A DNA stretch of 64,000 bases from Rhodocyclales bacterium (GCA_016183655.1 JACPEH010000008.1:310001-374000); one strand, 5' to 3'. Positions 10,015 to 18,288 are shown, counted from the first letter of the stretch. The notes: generated by a model from the letters alone, not told the origin. Numbers and translations are program-made.

Positions 10015-10047
10015 AGAGGCTTCAGACCTCTCAAAACCGGAGCGAGC

Positions 10048-10797
10048 ATGCCCAACAGAAAAGCCGCAACCCCCATTTCGCTGGTCGAAGTCAAGACCGC
10101 GTGTTCCAACTGCAACCTGCACGAACTCTGCCTGCCGATGGGACTCTCCCATGACGAGGTGGAGAAGCTCGACGAGCTGGTTGCCAACCGTCGACGACTG
10201 AAGCGCGGCGAGCACCTGTACCGCGCCGGCCAGCCGTTCGACGCCATTTTCGCGGTGCGCAGCGGTTTCTTCAAGACCGACGTGCTGCTCGAAGACGGCC
10301 GCGAGCAGGTCACCGGCTTCCAGATGACCGGCGAGCTGCTCGGCCTGGACGGGATCAGCACCGAGATCCACTCGTGCAACGCCGTCGCGCTGGAAGACAG
10401 CGAGGTGTGCACGATCCCCTTCTCGCACCTGGAGGGCCTCTCGCGCGAGATCCAGACGCTGCAACACCACTTCCACAAGGTGATGAGCCGCGAGATCGTC
10501 CGCGACCACGGCGTGATGATGCTGCTCGGCACGATGCGCGCCGAGGAGCGACTGGCCGCCTTCCTGCTCAACCTGTCGCAGCGCTTCACCGCGCGCGGCT
10601 ACTCGCCGGCCGAGTTCTACCTGCGCATGACGCGCGAGGAGATCGGCAGCTACCTCGGGCTGAAGCTGGAAACCGTCAGCCGCGCCTTCTCGCGCTTCCA
10701 GGAGGAAGGCCTGATCGCCGTGCAGCAGAAGCACGTGCGCATCCTCAACATCCCCGGCCTGAAGCAGCTAATGAACCACCAGCAGGGCCGCGGCTGA
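10048..10797 (+). CDS. fnr: FNR-type anaerobic transcriptional regulator
   Basis: This Crp/Fnr family protein of 249 residues senses O2 through a [4Fe-4S] cluster. The N-terminal cysteines C-x2-C-x5-C (Cys19, 22, 28) and the central Cys110 match the four cluster ligands of FNR. The C-terminal helix-turn-helix contains ETVSR, the E-S-R recognition residues that contact TTGAT half-sites. The ATG at 10048 is chosen because it gives the standard short N terminus; the longer track ORF starts inside the promoter. It is divergent from hemN and convergent with sirB2. It is the probable regulator of the four FNR boxes found in this window. Confidence 0.95.
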   Translation: MPNRKAATPISLVEVKTACSNCNLHELCLPMGLSHDEVEKLDELVANRRRLKRGEHLYRAGQPFDAIFAVRSGFFKTDVLLEDGREQVTGFQMTGELLGLDGISTEIHSCNAVALEDSEVCTIPFSHLEGLSREIQTLQHHFHKVMSREIVRDHGVMMLLGTMRAEERLAAFLLNLSQRFTARGYSPAEFYLRMTREEIGSYLGLKLETVSRAFSRFQEEGLIAVQQKHVRILNIPGLKQLMNHQQGRG

Positions 10798-10813
10798 CCC
10801 GCCGCCGGCTGCC

Positions 10814-11209
10814 CTACCCGGCGACGACCGCGAGCAGGCCGCGCGGATCGCGCGTCAGCGCCACCGAGACGATGTAGCCGAACGCCGCCAGCGCGGCGAC
10901 GAACCACGCCGCGCGCTGCGCCTTGGTGCGCCCGCGCTTCAGCGCCATCATGCCGAAGACTATATAGGCGAGCAGGCCGAAGAATTTTGCGGTCAACCAC
11001 GGCAGCACGAAGGGATACTGCGCGCTGATCACCGCCATCGCCAGCGCGCTGCCGAGCAGCACCGTGTCGACGACATGCGGCAACACCTTCAGCAGGCGCT
11101 TCCCGAGCAGCGGCGAATCGTTGAGCATGAGCAGGCCGCGCAGGAAGAAGCCGGTGCCCGACAGCAGCACGGCGGTGACGTGGATGTGCTTGAGGATCAG
11201 ATAGCTCAT
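10814..11209 (-). CDS. SirB2 family membrane protein
   Basis: The product has 131 residues and four hydrophobic helices. The start MSYLILKHIHVTAVLLSGTGFFLRG has the conserved H-x-H residues of the SirB family, followed by a conserved HVVDT segment. The function of SirB2 proteins is not established; members often lie near heme or respiratory genes. It is the last gene of the hemerythrin-NnrS operon, four bases after the nnrS stop. The ATG at 11209 is preferred to the upstream alternative start in the track. Confidence 0.82.
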   Translation of the reverse strand: MSYLILKHIHVTAVLLSGTGFFLRGLLMLNDSPLLGKRLLKVLPHVVDTVLLGSALAMAVISAQYPFVLPWLTAKFFGLLAYIVFGMMALKRGRTKAQRAAWFVAALAAFGYIVSVALTRDPRGLLAVVAG

Positions 11210-11213
11210 TGAC

Positions 11214-12422
11214 CTACCCCGGCCGCCCATCCGGGCGCGGCTTCAGGAACATCGACAGGTGCACGCGGCCCCACATGCCGAATACCGCCAGCCAGCCGAG
11301 CGCGCTCAGCCAGACCGGGCTGAAGGCGCCGAGTTCCGTGAACCACTCGCCGCCGAGGCGCAGCAGCACCACCCCCTGGAACAGCCAGAACAGACGCCAA
11401 GCCCAGACGTCGGAGGAAATCAGCCGCCCGGAATGGCCGAGCGTCACCCGCGTCGCCATGCCGATCAGGATCGAGCCGAAATAACCAACGGTCAGCGCGT
11501 GCAGCGGCGCGCGGCCGCCCCAGCCGTTTCCGCTCAGCAGGAACAGGCTCTGCACGGCGAACAGCAGCAGCGCGATGCCGAGCCAGACGCTGGCCAGGTG
11601 GTGCATCGCCAGCAGGTGCGAGACGAAGGCCTTGCGCAGCTGCCAGCGCCACGACAGCCAGAGCACGGTGGCGCCGCCAAGCAGGTCGGGCGGCCACAGC
11701 CAGGCACGCAGCTCGGCCACCGCCAGCGCGGCATGCGCGGCGCAGCAGCCGAGGACGATCCAGTACGTGGCGCGGCCACGGTATTCGTCGTAACCGCGGA
11801 TGACGCTGCCGGAGAAGAACGGCAGCATGCGGTAGGTGACGGTGAAGAACACCGGCACCAGGAACAGCCACAGCCCGGCCTCGATCGCCGCCGCGACCAG
11901 TCCCGGGTGCGTGAGGGCGATGCCAGCGGCGAAGGCGAGCAGGCCGACGATGCCGCACGCCAGTGCGACAAGGACGACCCAGGCGTGCGTCTTGTGCTCG
12001 CTGATCGAGCTGCGCACGGCGGCAAAGAGCGCGTACCAGCCGAGCCCCCAGCCGGCGGCGACGACGACCATGCCGAGCGGAATCAGCGGCGCCGCGAAGA
12101 GGCCGGCGTAGAAGAGCAGCCAGCCGGCGACGAGCAGGAAAAAGGCCGGCACGTATTGCCGCTGTTCGAGCGGCCCCTGCGCCACCCACTTCGGCAGCGC
12201 CGTCATCAGGAAGCCGAAGATGAAGAAGGTGAACAGCCCGTACAGCATCAGCGCCGCGTGCAGCCAGGTCGCCGGCACCGGCCACGATAGCGGCGTGTAC
12301 AGGCCGGCGTAGCGGGCGCCGAGATCGAACGCCCAGAAGGCCATGCCGAGCAGTGCCTGCAGCGCGCCGGCGAAGAACATCACGCGGTGCGGGGCGGCGA
12401 AGAAGACCGGGCGCAGGTTCAT
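11214..12422 (-). CDS. nnrS: NnrS family heme/copper-containing membrane protein
   Basis: The product has 402 residues and about twelve membrane helices. The start FFAAPHRVMFFAGALQALLGM and the later HALTVGYFGSILIGMATRVTLGHSGR are the characteristic NnrS motifs, with histidines suited to heme and copper binding. NnrS helps cells cope with nitric oxide and nitrosative stress in the inner membrane. The ATG at 12422 overlaps the preceding gene's stop as ATGA, which excludes the 590-aa track ORF. The operon begins with an FNR-type promoter and a hemerythrin gene, which fits a role under low oxygen or NO. Confidence 0.93.
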   Translation of the reverse strand: MNLRPVFFAAPHRVMFFAGALQALLGMAFWAFDLGARYAGLYTPLSWPVPATWLHAALMLYGLFTFFIFGFLMTALPKWVAQGPLEQRQYVPAFFLLVAGWLLFYAGLFAAPLIPLGMVVVAAGWGLGWYALFAAVRSSISEHKTHAWVVLVALACGIVGLLAFAAGIALTHPGLVAAAIEAGLWLFLVPVFFTVTYRMLPFFSGSVIRGYDEYRGRATYWIVLGCCAAHAALAVAELRAWLWPPDLLGGATVLWLSWRWQLRKAFVSHLLAMHHLASVWLGIALLLFAVQSLFLLSGNGWGGRAPLHALTVGYFGSILIGMATRVTLGHSGRLISSDVWAWRLFWLFQGVVLLRLGGEWFTELGAFSPVWLSALGWLAVFGMWGRVHLSMFLKPRPDGRPG

Positions 12423-13747
12423 GCCCGCCTCCCGACGCCGGCTTCTGCCAGCCCGAGCTCCGCCAGCCGGGCGTCGACCAGCGCCGCATGCCGGCGATAG
12501 ACGCCGAGCGCGGACAACAGGTTGATCGCCAGCAGTACCGCCGACGCGACCATCGCCAGCCCCGCCGGGCGGGCCAGCCCGGCGGGCCACAGCACGCCGC
12601 CGGCGAGCAGCGCGCAGGCGGCGAAATGCACCCGCATCTGGCGCTGCATCGGCGCTTCCGCCAGCACCGCCTTCATGTTCGGGGCCACCACCTTGCCCCG
12701 TCCGCGATTCTGCAGATGCAGCCAGACCAGGAAGGGCACGACCTTGTAGAGCATGCCGATGATCACCGACATGTAGCCGCCGGCCAGCACGAGCACGCCG
12801 AACAGCAGCGGCCATTCGTCGCGCTCGCCGAGCGCCGGCACCAGCGCCACCAGTGCCCACAGCGCGCAGGCCGCCAACCCGCTCTGCATCGCCCCGCGCC
12901 ACAGGCGCTGTGTCGTATCCGGCCGGGCGCGCTTGCTGCGCGCCTGCAGCCACAAGGTCATCGCGCAGAAGACGGCGGCGATCCACACCAGCAGCGCCTG
13001 CAGCAGGCCGGCGAGTACGTCATGGCCGAACAGCACCGCCGGCGTCGCCAGCACTGCCACGGCGAGCAGCGACCCGCCGAAAAAGCGGCTGAACCAGTGC
13101 GGATAGAGCGGCGTCAGCTGGAACATCGGCACGACGACGTAGGCCACCGCCGAGAGCAGGCCGAGCCCCCAGCCGGCAAGCCCCCAGCCGGCGTGCGCGT
13201 GGATCGTCTCGACCATCGGCAGCGACCAGCTGCCGCCCATGCCGCCGGCCAGTGCGATGCCCAGGGCGAGGACTGCGGCCAGCGACAGCAGCGCGACCTT
13301 CAGCCCGGTGATCGTGGCGCTGGTCGGCGGCACCCCGCGCAGCGACAGCGCCGCCATCAGGATGAAGCAACCGACGCCGGCGCCGAGCAAGGCGGCGGCC
13401 GGCACGAAGCCGGAGAACCAGCCGAGGAAGCTGCCGGCGAGGCACAGCACCCCGGCCAGCAGCAGCGCATGGACGATACGCGCGACCCACAGCGGATGGC
13501 TCAGGTTGGCGCCGGCAACCACCGGCAGGATCTGGATCATCGCGCCGAGCATCACCTGCAGCACGAAGCCGAGGGCCACCAGGTGGGTCAGCGCCAGGGC
13601 GCCCGGCGTCCAGCGCGAGAGCAGCGCCTCCGGCCCCGCCACCAGCAGCAGGAGACCGGCGAGCAGCGCGAACAGCGGTGCCGTGAGGAAGAAGCGAAAA
13701 GGCGCCGCCATCGGCGGCGCCTGCTCGAACGACAGGATGGCCTGCAT
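12419..13747 (-). CDS. Polytopic membrane protein of unknown function next to nnrS
   Basis: The product has 442 residues and about twelve predicted membrane helices. It contains conserved-looking histidines (THLVALGF, HPLWVARIVHALLL, VETIHAHAGWGL) and ends with a short basic tail. The ETIHAHAGWGLAGWGL segment followed by VVPMFQLTPLYP is reminiscent of heme-binding helices in oxidase- or NnrS-like proteins, but I cannot name a family. It lies between a DUF2249 gene (13-bp gap) and nnrS (ATGA overlap), so it is almost certainly made together with NnrS. A heme or NO-related membrane role is inference from context only. Confidence 0.78.
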   Translation of the reverse strand: MQAILSFEQAPPMAAPFRFFLTAPLFALLAGLLLLVAGPEALLSRWTPGALALTHLVALGFVLQVMLGAMIQILPVVAGANLSHPLWVARIVHALLLAGVLCLAGSFLGWFSGFVPAAALLGAGVGCFILMAALSLRGVPPTSATITGLKVALLSLAAVLALGIALAGGMGGSWSLPMVETIHAHAGWGLAGWGLGLLSAVAYVVVPMFQLTPLYPHWFSRFFGGSLLAVAVLATPAVLFGHDVLAGLLQALLVWIAAVFCAMTLWLQARSKRARPDTTQRLWRGAMQSGLAACALWALVALVPALGERDEWPLLFGVLVLAGGYMSVIIGMLYKVVPFLVWLHLQNRGRGKVVAPNMKAVLAEAPMQRQMRVHFAACALLAGGVLWPAGLARPAGLAMVASAVLLAINLLSALGVYRRHAALVDARLAELGLAEAGVGRRA

Positions 13748-13760
13748 GGGCGTTAACCCG

Positions 13761-13997
13761 TCACGCGTCGGCGTGCCAGATCAGGATCTCGACGGTCCCG
13801 TCAACCAGCTGCTCGGCCTCGTGCGCAAAGCCGTTGTTGGCCAGCGCCTTGTACAGCGGATACGGCTCGCGATAGAGCAGCAGCAGCAGCTTCTCGCCCT
13901 TGGGCAGGCGGTCGAGCGCATCCATCGTCAGCACGAACGGTTCCGGCGGCTCCAGTCCGCGCGCGTCGATCACCCGGTCGCTTTTCGGGTGCTTCAT
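13761..13997 (-). CDS. DUF2249 domain protein
   Basis: This small cytosolic protein of 78 residues has the signature VIDARGLEPPEPFVLTMDALDRLPKGEKLLLLLYREPYPLY, typical of DUF2249/TusA-like folds. These proteins commonly accompany hemerythrin and NnrS genes in denitrifying and NO-stress clusters; their biochemical role is unclear. The ATG at 13997 overlaps the stop of the hemerythrin gene as ATGA, so the longer track ORF is rejected. It lacks the CPxP motif of true TusA sulfur carriers. Confidence 0.85.
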   Translation of the reverse strand: MKHPKSDRVIDARGLEPPEPFVLTMDALDRLPKGEKLLLLLYREPYPLYKALANNGFAHEAEQLVDGTVEILIWHADA

Positions 13998-14446
13998 GCG
14001 CCGGCTCCGGGCATCTCGGCGCGCAGCTGCGGCACCAGGGTTTCCGCTTCGTAGGCCAGATGCTGGTCGCACATCGGATAGAGGATGTTCTCCTCCTTCA
14101 TGTTGTGCTGCTGCATCATGATCAGCAACGTCTCGGCGTTGCCGGCATAGTCGTCGGCATTCTTCGCCGCCAGCGCGTCGGCTGCGGCCTGCATCAGTTC
14201 GCGCATCTGCACGTGCTCGCTGCGCATCACCTGCGTCGGCCCCATGCTCATGCCGGTCTTGCGCTCGAAGGCGGGAAACAGCAGCGACTCCTCGGCCGCG
14301 AAATGCTGCAGGACGCTTTCGTGGAAACGGGTAAAGCAGGCGCCGGCGGCCGTCCAGTCGCCGTCGGCGACGGCCTGCTCGACCTCGGCGAAGACGTCAT
14401 CGCAGCGGCGATGGTCGTCGGTCATGAAATCTCTGATGGTGGTCAT
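13994..14446 (-). CDS. Hemerythrin-like (HHE) cation-binding protein
   Basis: The product has 150 residues forming a four-helix bundle with di-iron ligands. These are MTDDHRRCDD at the N terminus, a HESVLQHFAAEESLLFPAFE helix, HVQMRE, and MMQQHNMKEENILYPMCDQH. Bacterial hemerythrins bind O2 or NO and protect iron proteins. An ATG 30 bases further upstream (14476) has a Shine-Dalgarno-like aggggaa. However, it falls inside the -10 of the FNR promoter and before the predicted transcript start, so I chose 14446 (MTTIRDFM). It is the first gene of the five-gene operon ending with sirB2. Confidence 0.9.
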   Translation of the reverse strand: MTTIRDFMTDDHRRCDDVFAEVEQAVADGDWTAAGACFTRFHESVLQHFAAEESLLFPAFERKTGMSMGPTQVMRSEHVQMRELMQAAADALAAKNADDYAGNAETLLIMMQQHNMKEENILYPMCDQHLAYEAETLVPQLRAEMPGAGA

Positions 14447-14474
14447 CTCGGGGAGCCCTGTTGTTGGTCGGGCC

Positions 14475-14516
14475 ATTGTCAGATTCCCCTGCTCCGGGGG
14501 CATTGACTGAGATCAA
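14475..14516 (-). promoter_or_regulatory. FNR box and class II promoter of the hemerythrin-NnrS operon
   Basis: On the minus strand ttgatctcagtcaa (14503-14516) matches TTGAT-N4-RTCAA. Exactly 22 bases downstream is gacaat (14475-14480), a plausible -10, giving a box centre at -41.5 and a start near 14468. The leader to the ATG at 14446 is then about 22 nt. This geometry decides the start codon of the hemerythrin gene. Confidence 0.78.
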
Positions 14517-14545
14517 AAAGGGCCGCCGCCCCCTGGGGGGGCGCC
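14515..14545 (-). terminator. GC-rich hairpin and T-run after phaC
   Basis: Reading past the phaC stop on the minus strand, gccccc-cca-gggggc can form a short stem. It is followed after several G/C bases by TTTTT (14515-14519). The T-run overlaps the first bases of the FNR box of the next operon. The distance between stem and T-run is longer than ideal, so the terminator is probable but not certain. Confidence 0.45.
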
Positions 14546-16297
14546 TCACTTTTCGAGGACGTAGGTGCCGGGTGCCGCGCCGAGGTCGGGGTAGCCGCGC
14601 GCCGTCGGCGACAGCGGCGCGACCAAGGGCCCGCACTGCGGACGCAGCCAGGCGGCCCAGTCCTCCCACCACGACCCCGGCTTTTTCTCCGCCCGCTCGA
14701 ACCAGTGCTCGAAGTGCTCGTTGCGCTCGGGCGCGCCGACCCAGTAGCTGCGCTTGGGCGGATGCACCGGCGGATTGACGATGCCGAGGATGTGCCCCGA
14801 GGTGGACAGCACGAAGCGCACCGGCGCCTTGACGTTCACGTACTTGCGGACGCGGTAGCACTGACGCCACGGGGCGATGTGGTCGTCCTCGGCGGTCACC
14901 GCGTAGAGCGGCTGCGTGATGCGGTCGAGGTCGATCGGCTCGCCGGCCAGCGTCAGCGCATCGCGCTTCATCAGGTTGTTGTTGAGGTACATCTCGCGCA
15001 GGTAGAAGGAATGCATCGCCTGCGGCATGCGCGTCGTATCCATGTTCCAGAACAGCACGTCGAACGGCGGCAGCGGCTCGCCGTACAGGTAGCTGTTCAC
15101 GAAATAGTGCCAGATCAGGCTGTTCGAGCGCAGCATGCGGAAGCTGGAGGCCATCTCGCTGCCGTCGAGGTAGCCCTTCTTGGCCATCGACTGTTCGAGC
15201 CAGCGGACGCTGCCTTCGTCGATGAAGACCTCGATGTCGCCCGGCTTCGAGAAATCGGTCAGCGTCGTAAACAGCGTCCAGCAGGCGACCGGCACCTTGT
15301 CCTTGCCGTAGTGCCGGTTGGCCCAGGCCATGTAGGCGGCGACCAGCGTGCCGCCGATGCAATAGGCGGCCAGCGCCACCCGCGGCACCTTGTGCAGCTT
15401 GCAGACGAAGCGGACCACCTCGTCGGCGCCTTCGCGCAGATAATCGTCGAAGCTGACGTTGGCCATCTCCGGCGGCGGATTCTTCCAGCTGGTGATGAAG
15501 ACCGAGAAGCCCTGCGCGGTCAGCCAGCGGACCAGGCTCCTCTTCGGCGTCAGGTCAAGAATGTAGTACTTGTTGATCCACGGCGTGACGATCACCAGCG
15601 GCGTCTGGTGCACCTGCTCGGTGCTCGGCGCGTAGTGGATCAGTTCGAGCAGCCGATTGCGGAAGACCACGCGCCCCGGCGTCGTCGCCAGGTCGGTGCC
15701 GACCTTGAAGGCGTCCTCCTCGACCATGCGCACGTTCTTCGCCTGCACGTCGCGCATGAAGTACTTCAGCCCCTGGCGCAGGCTGTCGCCCTTGCTGTCG
15801 ACGAACTTCTTCATCGCCACCGGGTTGGTCCAGAAGAAATTGGTCGGCGCCATCGCGTTCAGCCACTTGCGGAACCAGAAGGCGGCGCGCCGGCGCTCCT
15901 TGTCGGACAGCCCCGGCGTCTCGTAGCACATGTCCTCGAGGCGGTGCGTGAAGGCCAGGTAGGATTCCTTGACGATGTCCCAGGTCGCCGATTCCTTCCA
16001 GACCGGGTCGGCGAAGCGCGTGTCGTCCTCGTTCGGCGACACCACGTCATCGCTCTCGAACCCCATCGCGCGCCGCATGACGTGCGTCTGCAGCGCGAGG
16101 ACATCCTCGGACAGCGAGGTCAGCGCCCGCGCCAGCTCCTGCGGGTGCATCAGCCAAGCCATCTGGGCATTGAGCATCGAGGTGGTGACACCGAAGGGAT
16201 CAACCTGCTTTTCGATCGCGTTGGTCACTTCCTCGACCGGGCAACTGTCGTTCAGATTCACCCCGCGACGGCTGCGCGAACCGTTTGCGTTACTCAT
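14546..16297 (-). CDS. phaC: Class I polyhydroxyalkanoate synthase
   Basis: PhaC polymerises hydroxyacyl-CoA into storage polyester on the granule surface. The product is 583 residues, normal for class I. The lipase-like box reads AYCIGGT with nucleophile Cys313. TAEDDHIAPW carries the catalytic Asp region, and TSGHILGIVNPP carries the catalytic His. The family-typical NPVAMKKFVDSKGDSL and WKNPPPEM segments are present. The ATG at 16297 gives MSNANGSRSRRG. It lies 35 bp after the MBL-fold gene on the same strand, so the two probably form an operon. No phaA, phaB or phasin gene is in the window, so it may be a second phaC copy serving low-oxygen metabolism. Confidence 0.96.
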   Translation of the reverse strand: MSNANGSRSRRGVNLNDSCPVEEVTNAIEKQVDPFGVTTSMLNAQMAWLMHPQELARALTSLSEDVLALQTHVMRRAMGFESDDVVSPNEDDTRFADPVWKESATWDIVKESYLAFTHRLEDMCYETPGLSDKERRRAAFWFRKWLNAMAPTNFFWTNPVAMKKFVDSKGDSLRQGLKYFMRDVQAKNVRMVEEDAFKVGTDLATTPGRVVFRNRLLELIHYAPSTEQVHQTPLVIVTPWINKYYILDLTPKRSLVRWLTAQGFSVFITSWKNPPPEMANVSFDDYLREGADEVVRFVCKLHKVPRVALAAYCIGGTLVAAYMAWANRHYGKDKVPVACWTLFTTLTDFSKPGDIEVFIDEGSVRWLEQSMAKKGYLDGSEMASSFRMLRSNSLIWHYFVNSYLYGEPLPPFDVLFWNMDTTRMPQAMHSFYLREMYLNNNLMKRDALTLAGEPIDLDRITQPLYAVTAEDDHIAPWRQCYRVRKYVNVKAPVRFVLSTSGHILGIVNPPVHPPKRSYWVGAPERNEHFEHWFERAEKKPGSWWEDWAAWLRPQCGPLVAPLSPTARGYPDLGAAPGTYVLEK

Positions 16298-16332
16298 CAC
16301 ACACCTTTGGGATCATTGTCGTTGGCGCTTCA

Positions 16333-17727
16333 TCATAGGACTGTTTCCGACCGGTAGCCGGGAATTTCGACGTGCTGCCAGCCCAGCCGGGAACGGATCA
16401 TCTCGGCGAAAGCCTCGGCGGCCGAAGGTTCGCCATGGACCACGAAGGTGCGTTGCGGCGGCTGCCGGAAATTCCGCAGCCAGCCCAGCAGCGCCGCCTG
16501 GTCGGCGTGTGCGGACAGGCCGCCGATGGTATGGACCGCCGCCCGCACCGGCACCTGCTGGCCGAAGATGCGCACCGTCTTCGCGCCATCGACGAGGCGG
16601 CGCCCGAGCGTTCCGGCCGCCTGGAAGCCGGTGATCAACACCGCGCACTCCGCGCGCGGCAGGTTGTTGAGCAGGTGGTACTTGACCCGGCCGGCCTCGC
16701 ACATGCCGCTCGCCGAGAGGATCACCGCCCCTTCGCGGACGTCGTTCAACGCCATCGATTCGAGCACGTCGGCGACAAAGTGCACGTCGAGCTGGTGCAC
16801 GTGGCGACGCTGCCAGTCGATCAGCTCCCGCGTTTCCGCATCGAGCAGCGCCGCGTGATGCAGCGTGATCTGCGTCGCCGCCTTGGCCATCGGCGAGTCG
16901 ACGTAGAGGCGCATCGGCGCCAGCCGGCCGGCCCGGATCAGCCCGGCGAGGACATAGATCAGTTCCTGCGTGCGGCCGACGGCAAAGGCCGGGATGATGA
17001 TGTTGCCGCGCCTCTCCTTCAGCGTACGCCCGAGGACCTCGACCAGCTCGTTCTCGGTCTCCTGCAGCGAGCGGTGCAGGCGATTGCCGTAGGTCGATTC
17101 GACCACCAGCACGTCTGCTTCGCGCAGCGGCGTCGGGTCGTTGATCACCGGCCGCCCGGGCTGGCCGATGTCGCCGGAGAACACCAGCTTGCGGCCGCCG
17201 ACGCGGATTTCGATCATCGCCGAACCGAGAATGTGGCCAGCGTCGAAGAAGCGCACCTGCACGTCAGGGTGCGGGAAAAACGCCTCCTGGTAAGCCACCG
17301 GGCGCAGGTGCTTGAGCGCATCCATCGCCTGCGTCACCGAGTACAGCGGCTGCGGCGTACCGCGCAAGGACGCGTTGCGCCGATGGCGATGGCGCAGCTC
17401 CCACTCCGCTTCCTTTTCCTGGATATGGGCGCTGTCGAGCAGCATCACCTTGAGCAGGTCGATGGTCGCCGCCGTCGTGTATACCGGCCCCTTGTAGCCG
17501 AGCATCGTCAGCCGCGGCAGCAAGCCGGAGTGGTCGATGTGGGCATGCGTCAGCAGCACGAAATCGAGCTGGCGCACGTCGAAGGGCAGCGCATGCAGGT
17601 TCTTCTGGCGGGCATCGGCGCCGCCCTGGAACATGCCGCAGTCGACGAGAAAGCGAAGCCCCGGCCCGCTGACCAGGTAGCAGGAACCGGTCACCTCGCC
17701 GGCGGCACCGAAGAACTGGATATTCAT
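16333..17727 (-). CDS. MBL-fold beta-CASP ribonuclease-like protein
   Basis: The product has 464 residues. The metallo-beta-lactamase motif THAHIDHSG (His61, His63, Asp65, His66), the downstream DAGHILGSAMIEI and FSGDIGQPGRPVINDP, and the beta-CASP motifs ending in GLSAHADQ and VHGEPSAAEAF place it with the YSH1/CPSF-like RNA exonucleases found in bacteria. It should bind two zinc ions and act on RNA in the cytosol; the true substrate is unknown. It precedes phaC in an apparent operon and is divergent from uspA, with an FNR box between. The ATG at 17727 is the only sensible start. Confidence 0.92.
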   Translation of the reverse strand: MNIQFFGAAGEVTGSCYLVSGPGLRFLVDCGMFQGGADARQKNLHALPFDVRQLDFVLLTHAHIDHSGLLPRLTMLGYKGPVYTTAATIDLLKVMLLDSAHIQEKEAEWELRHRHRRNASLRGTPQPLYSVTQAMDALKHLRPVAYQEAFFPHPDVQVRFFDAGHILGSAMIEIRVGGRKLVFSGDIGQPGRPVINDPTPLREADVLVVESTYGNRLHRSLQETENELVEVLGRTLKERRGNIIIPAFAVGRTQELIYVLAGLIRAGRLAPMRLYVDSPMAKAATQITLHHAALLDAETRELIDWQRRHVHQLDVHFVADVLESMALNDVREGAVILSASGMCEAGRVKYHLLNNLPRAECAVLITGFQAAGTLGRRLVDGAKTVRIFGQQVPVRAAVHTIGGLSAHADQAALLGWLRNFRQPPQRTFVVHGEPSAAEAFAEMIRSRLGWQHVEIPGYRSETVL

Positions 17728-17763
17728 GGTGCACAGATTGTTGCACCAAACGCCGGCGCCTGT

Positions 17764-17777
17764 TTGATTTCAGTCAA
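17764..17777. promoter_or_regulatory. FNR box between the MBL-fold/phaC operon and uspA
   Basis: The sequence ttgatttcagtcaa fits TTGAT-N4-RTCAA. Toward uspA a weak -10 candidate tgtagt lies 21 bases away, giving a start near 17811 and a leader of about 34 nt with a good ribosome site (gagggag). Toward the MBL-fold gene, aacaat lies at the same spacing but would leave only a 3-nt leader. The uspA direction is therefore more likely; both are possible. Confidence 0.65.
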
Positions 17778-17844
17778 TTCCGGGCTACGATGCAGGCATG
17801 TAGTGCAATCTGCAGAATTCAGGAAATCCCGAGGGAGAAACGCG

Positions 17845-18288
17845 ATGTTCAAGCATATTCTGGTACCGACCGACGGCTCCGAACTGTCGCAGGAAACGGC
17901 CCGCCGTGCCGTCGCCTTCGCCAAGGAAGCCGGGGCGCGCGTCACCGCCTTCTACGCCAAGCCGGAGTATCCGGTGACCTATTACGGGGAAGGCGCGCTG
18001 ATCGACCCGACCACGCCGGAAAAATTCGCCGAACTGGCCGAGCAACAGGCGCAGCAGGTGCTCGGCTTCGTCGAGCAGGCCTGCGCCGACGCCGGCGTCG
18101 CCTGCAGCAAGCTGGCGCTGACCAGCGACATTCCCTACGAGGCGATCATCCAGGCCGCCGACCAGTCGGGTTGCGACCTGATCTTCATGGCGTCGCACGG
18201 TCGCCGCGGCTTCAGCGGACTGTTGCTCGGCAGCGAGACCAACAAGGTGCTGACACACTCGAAGATCCCGGTCCTCGTCTACCGCTGA
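17845..18288 (+). CDS. Universal stress protein UspA family
   Basis: The single Usp domain has 147 residues, beginning MFKHILVPTDGSELSQETARRAV and ending with ASHGRRGFSGLLLGSETNKVLTHSKIPVLVYR. The GRRG...LLLGS loop is the nucleotide-binding segment found in many proteobacterial Usps. Such proteins help survival under anoxia or starvation. The start at 17845 is preceded by gagggag. An FNR box lies 68 bp upstream, and the neighbours are PHA synthase and hydrogenase genes. Its last 10 bases overlap the end of the convergent periplasmic gene. Confidence 0.92.
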   Translation: MFKHILVPTDGSELSQETARRAVAFAKEAGARVTAFYAKPEYPVTYYGEGALIDPTTPEKFAELAEQQAQQVLGFVEQACADAGVACSKLALTSDIPYEAIIQAADQSGCDLIFMASHGRRGFSGLLLGSETNKVLTHSKIPVLVYR

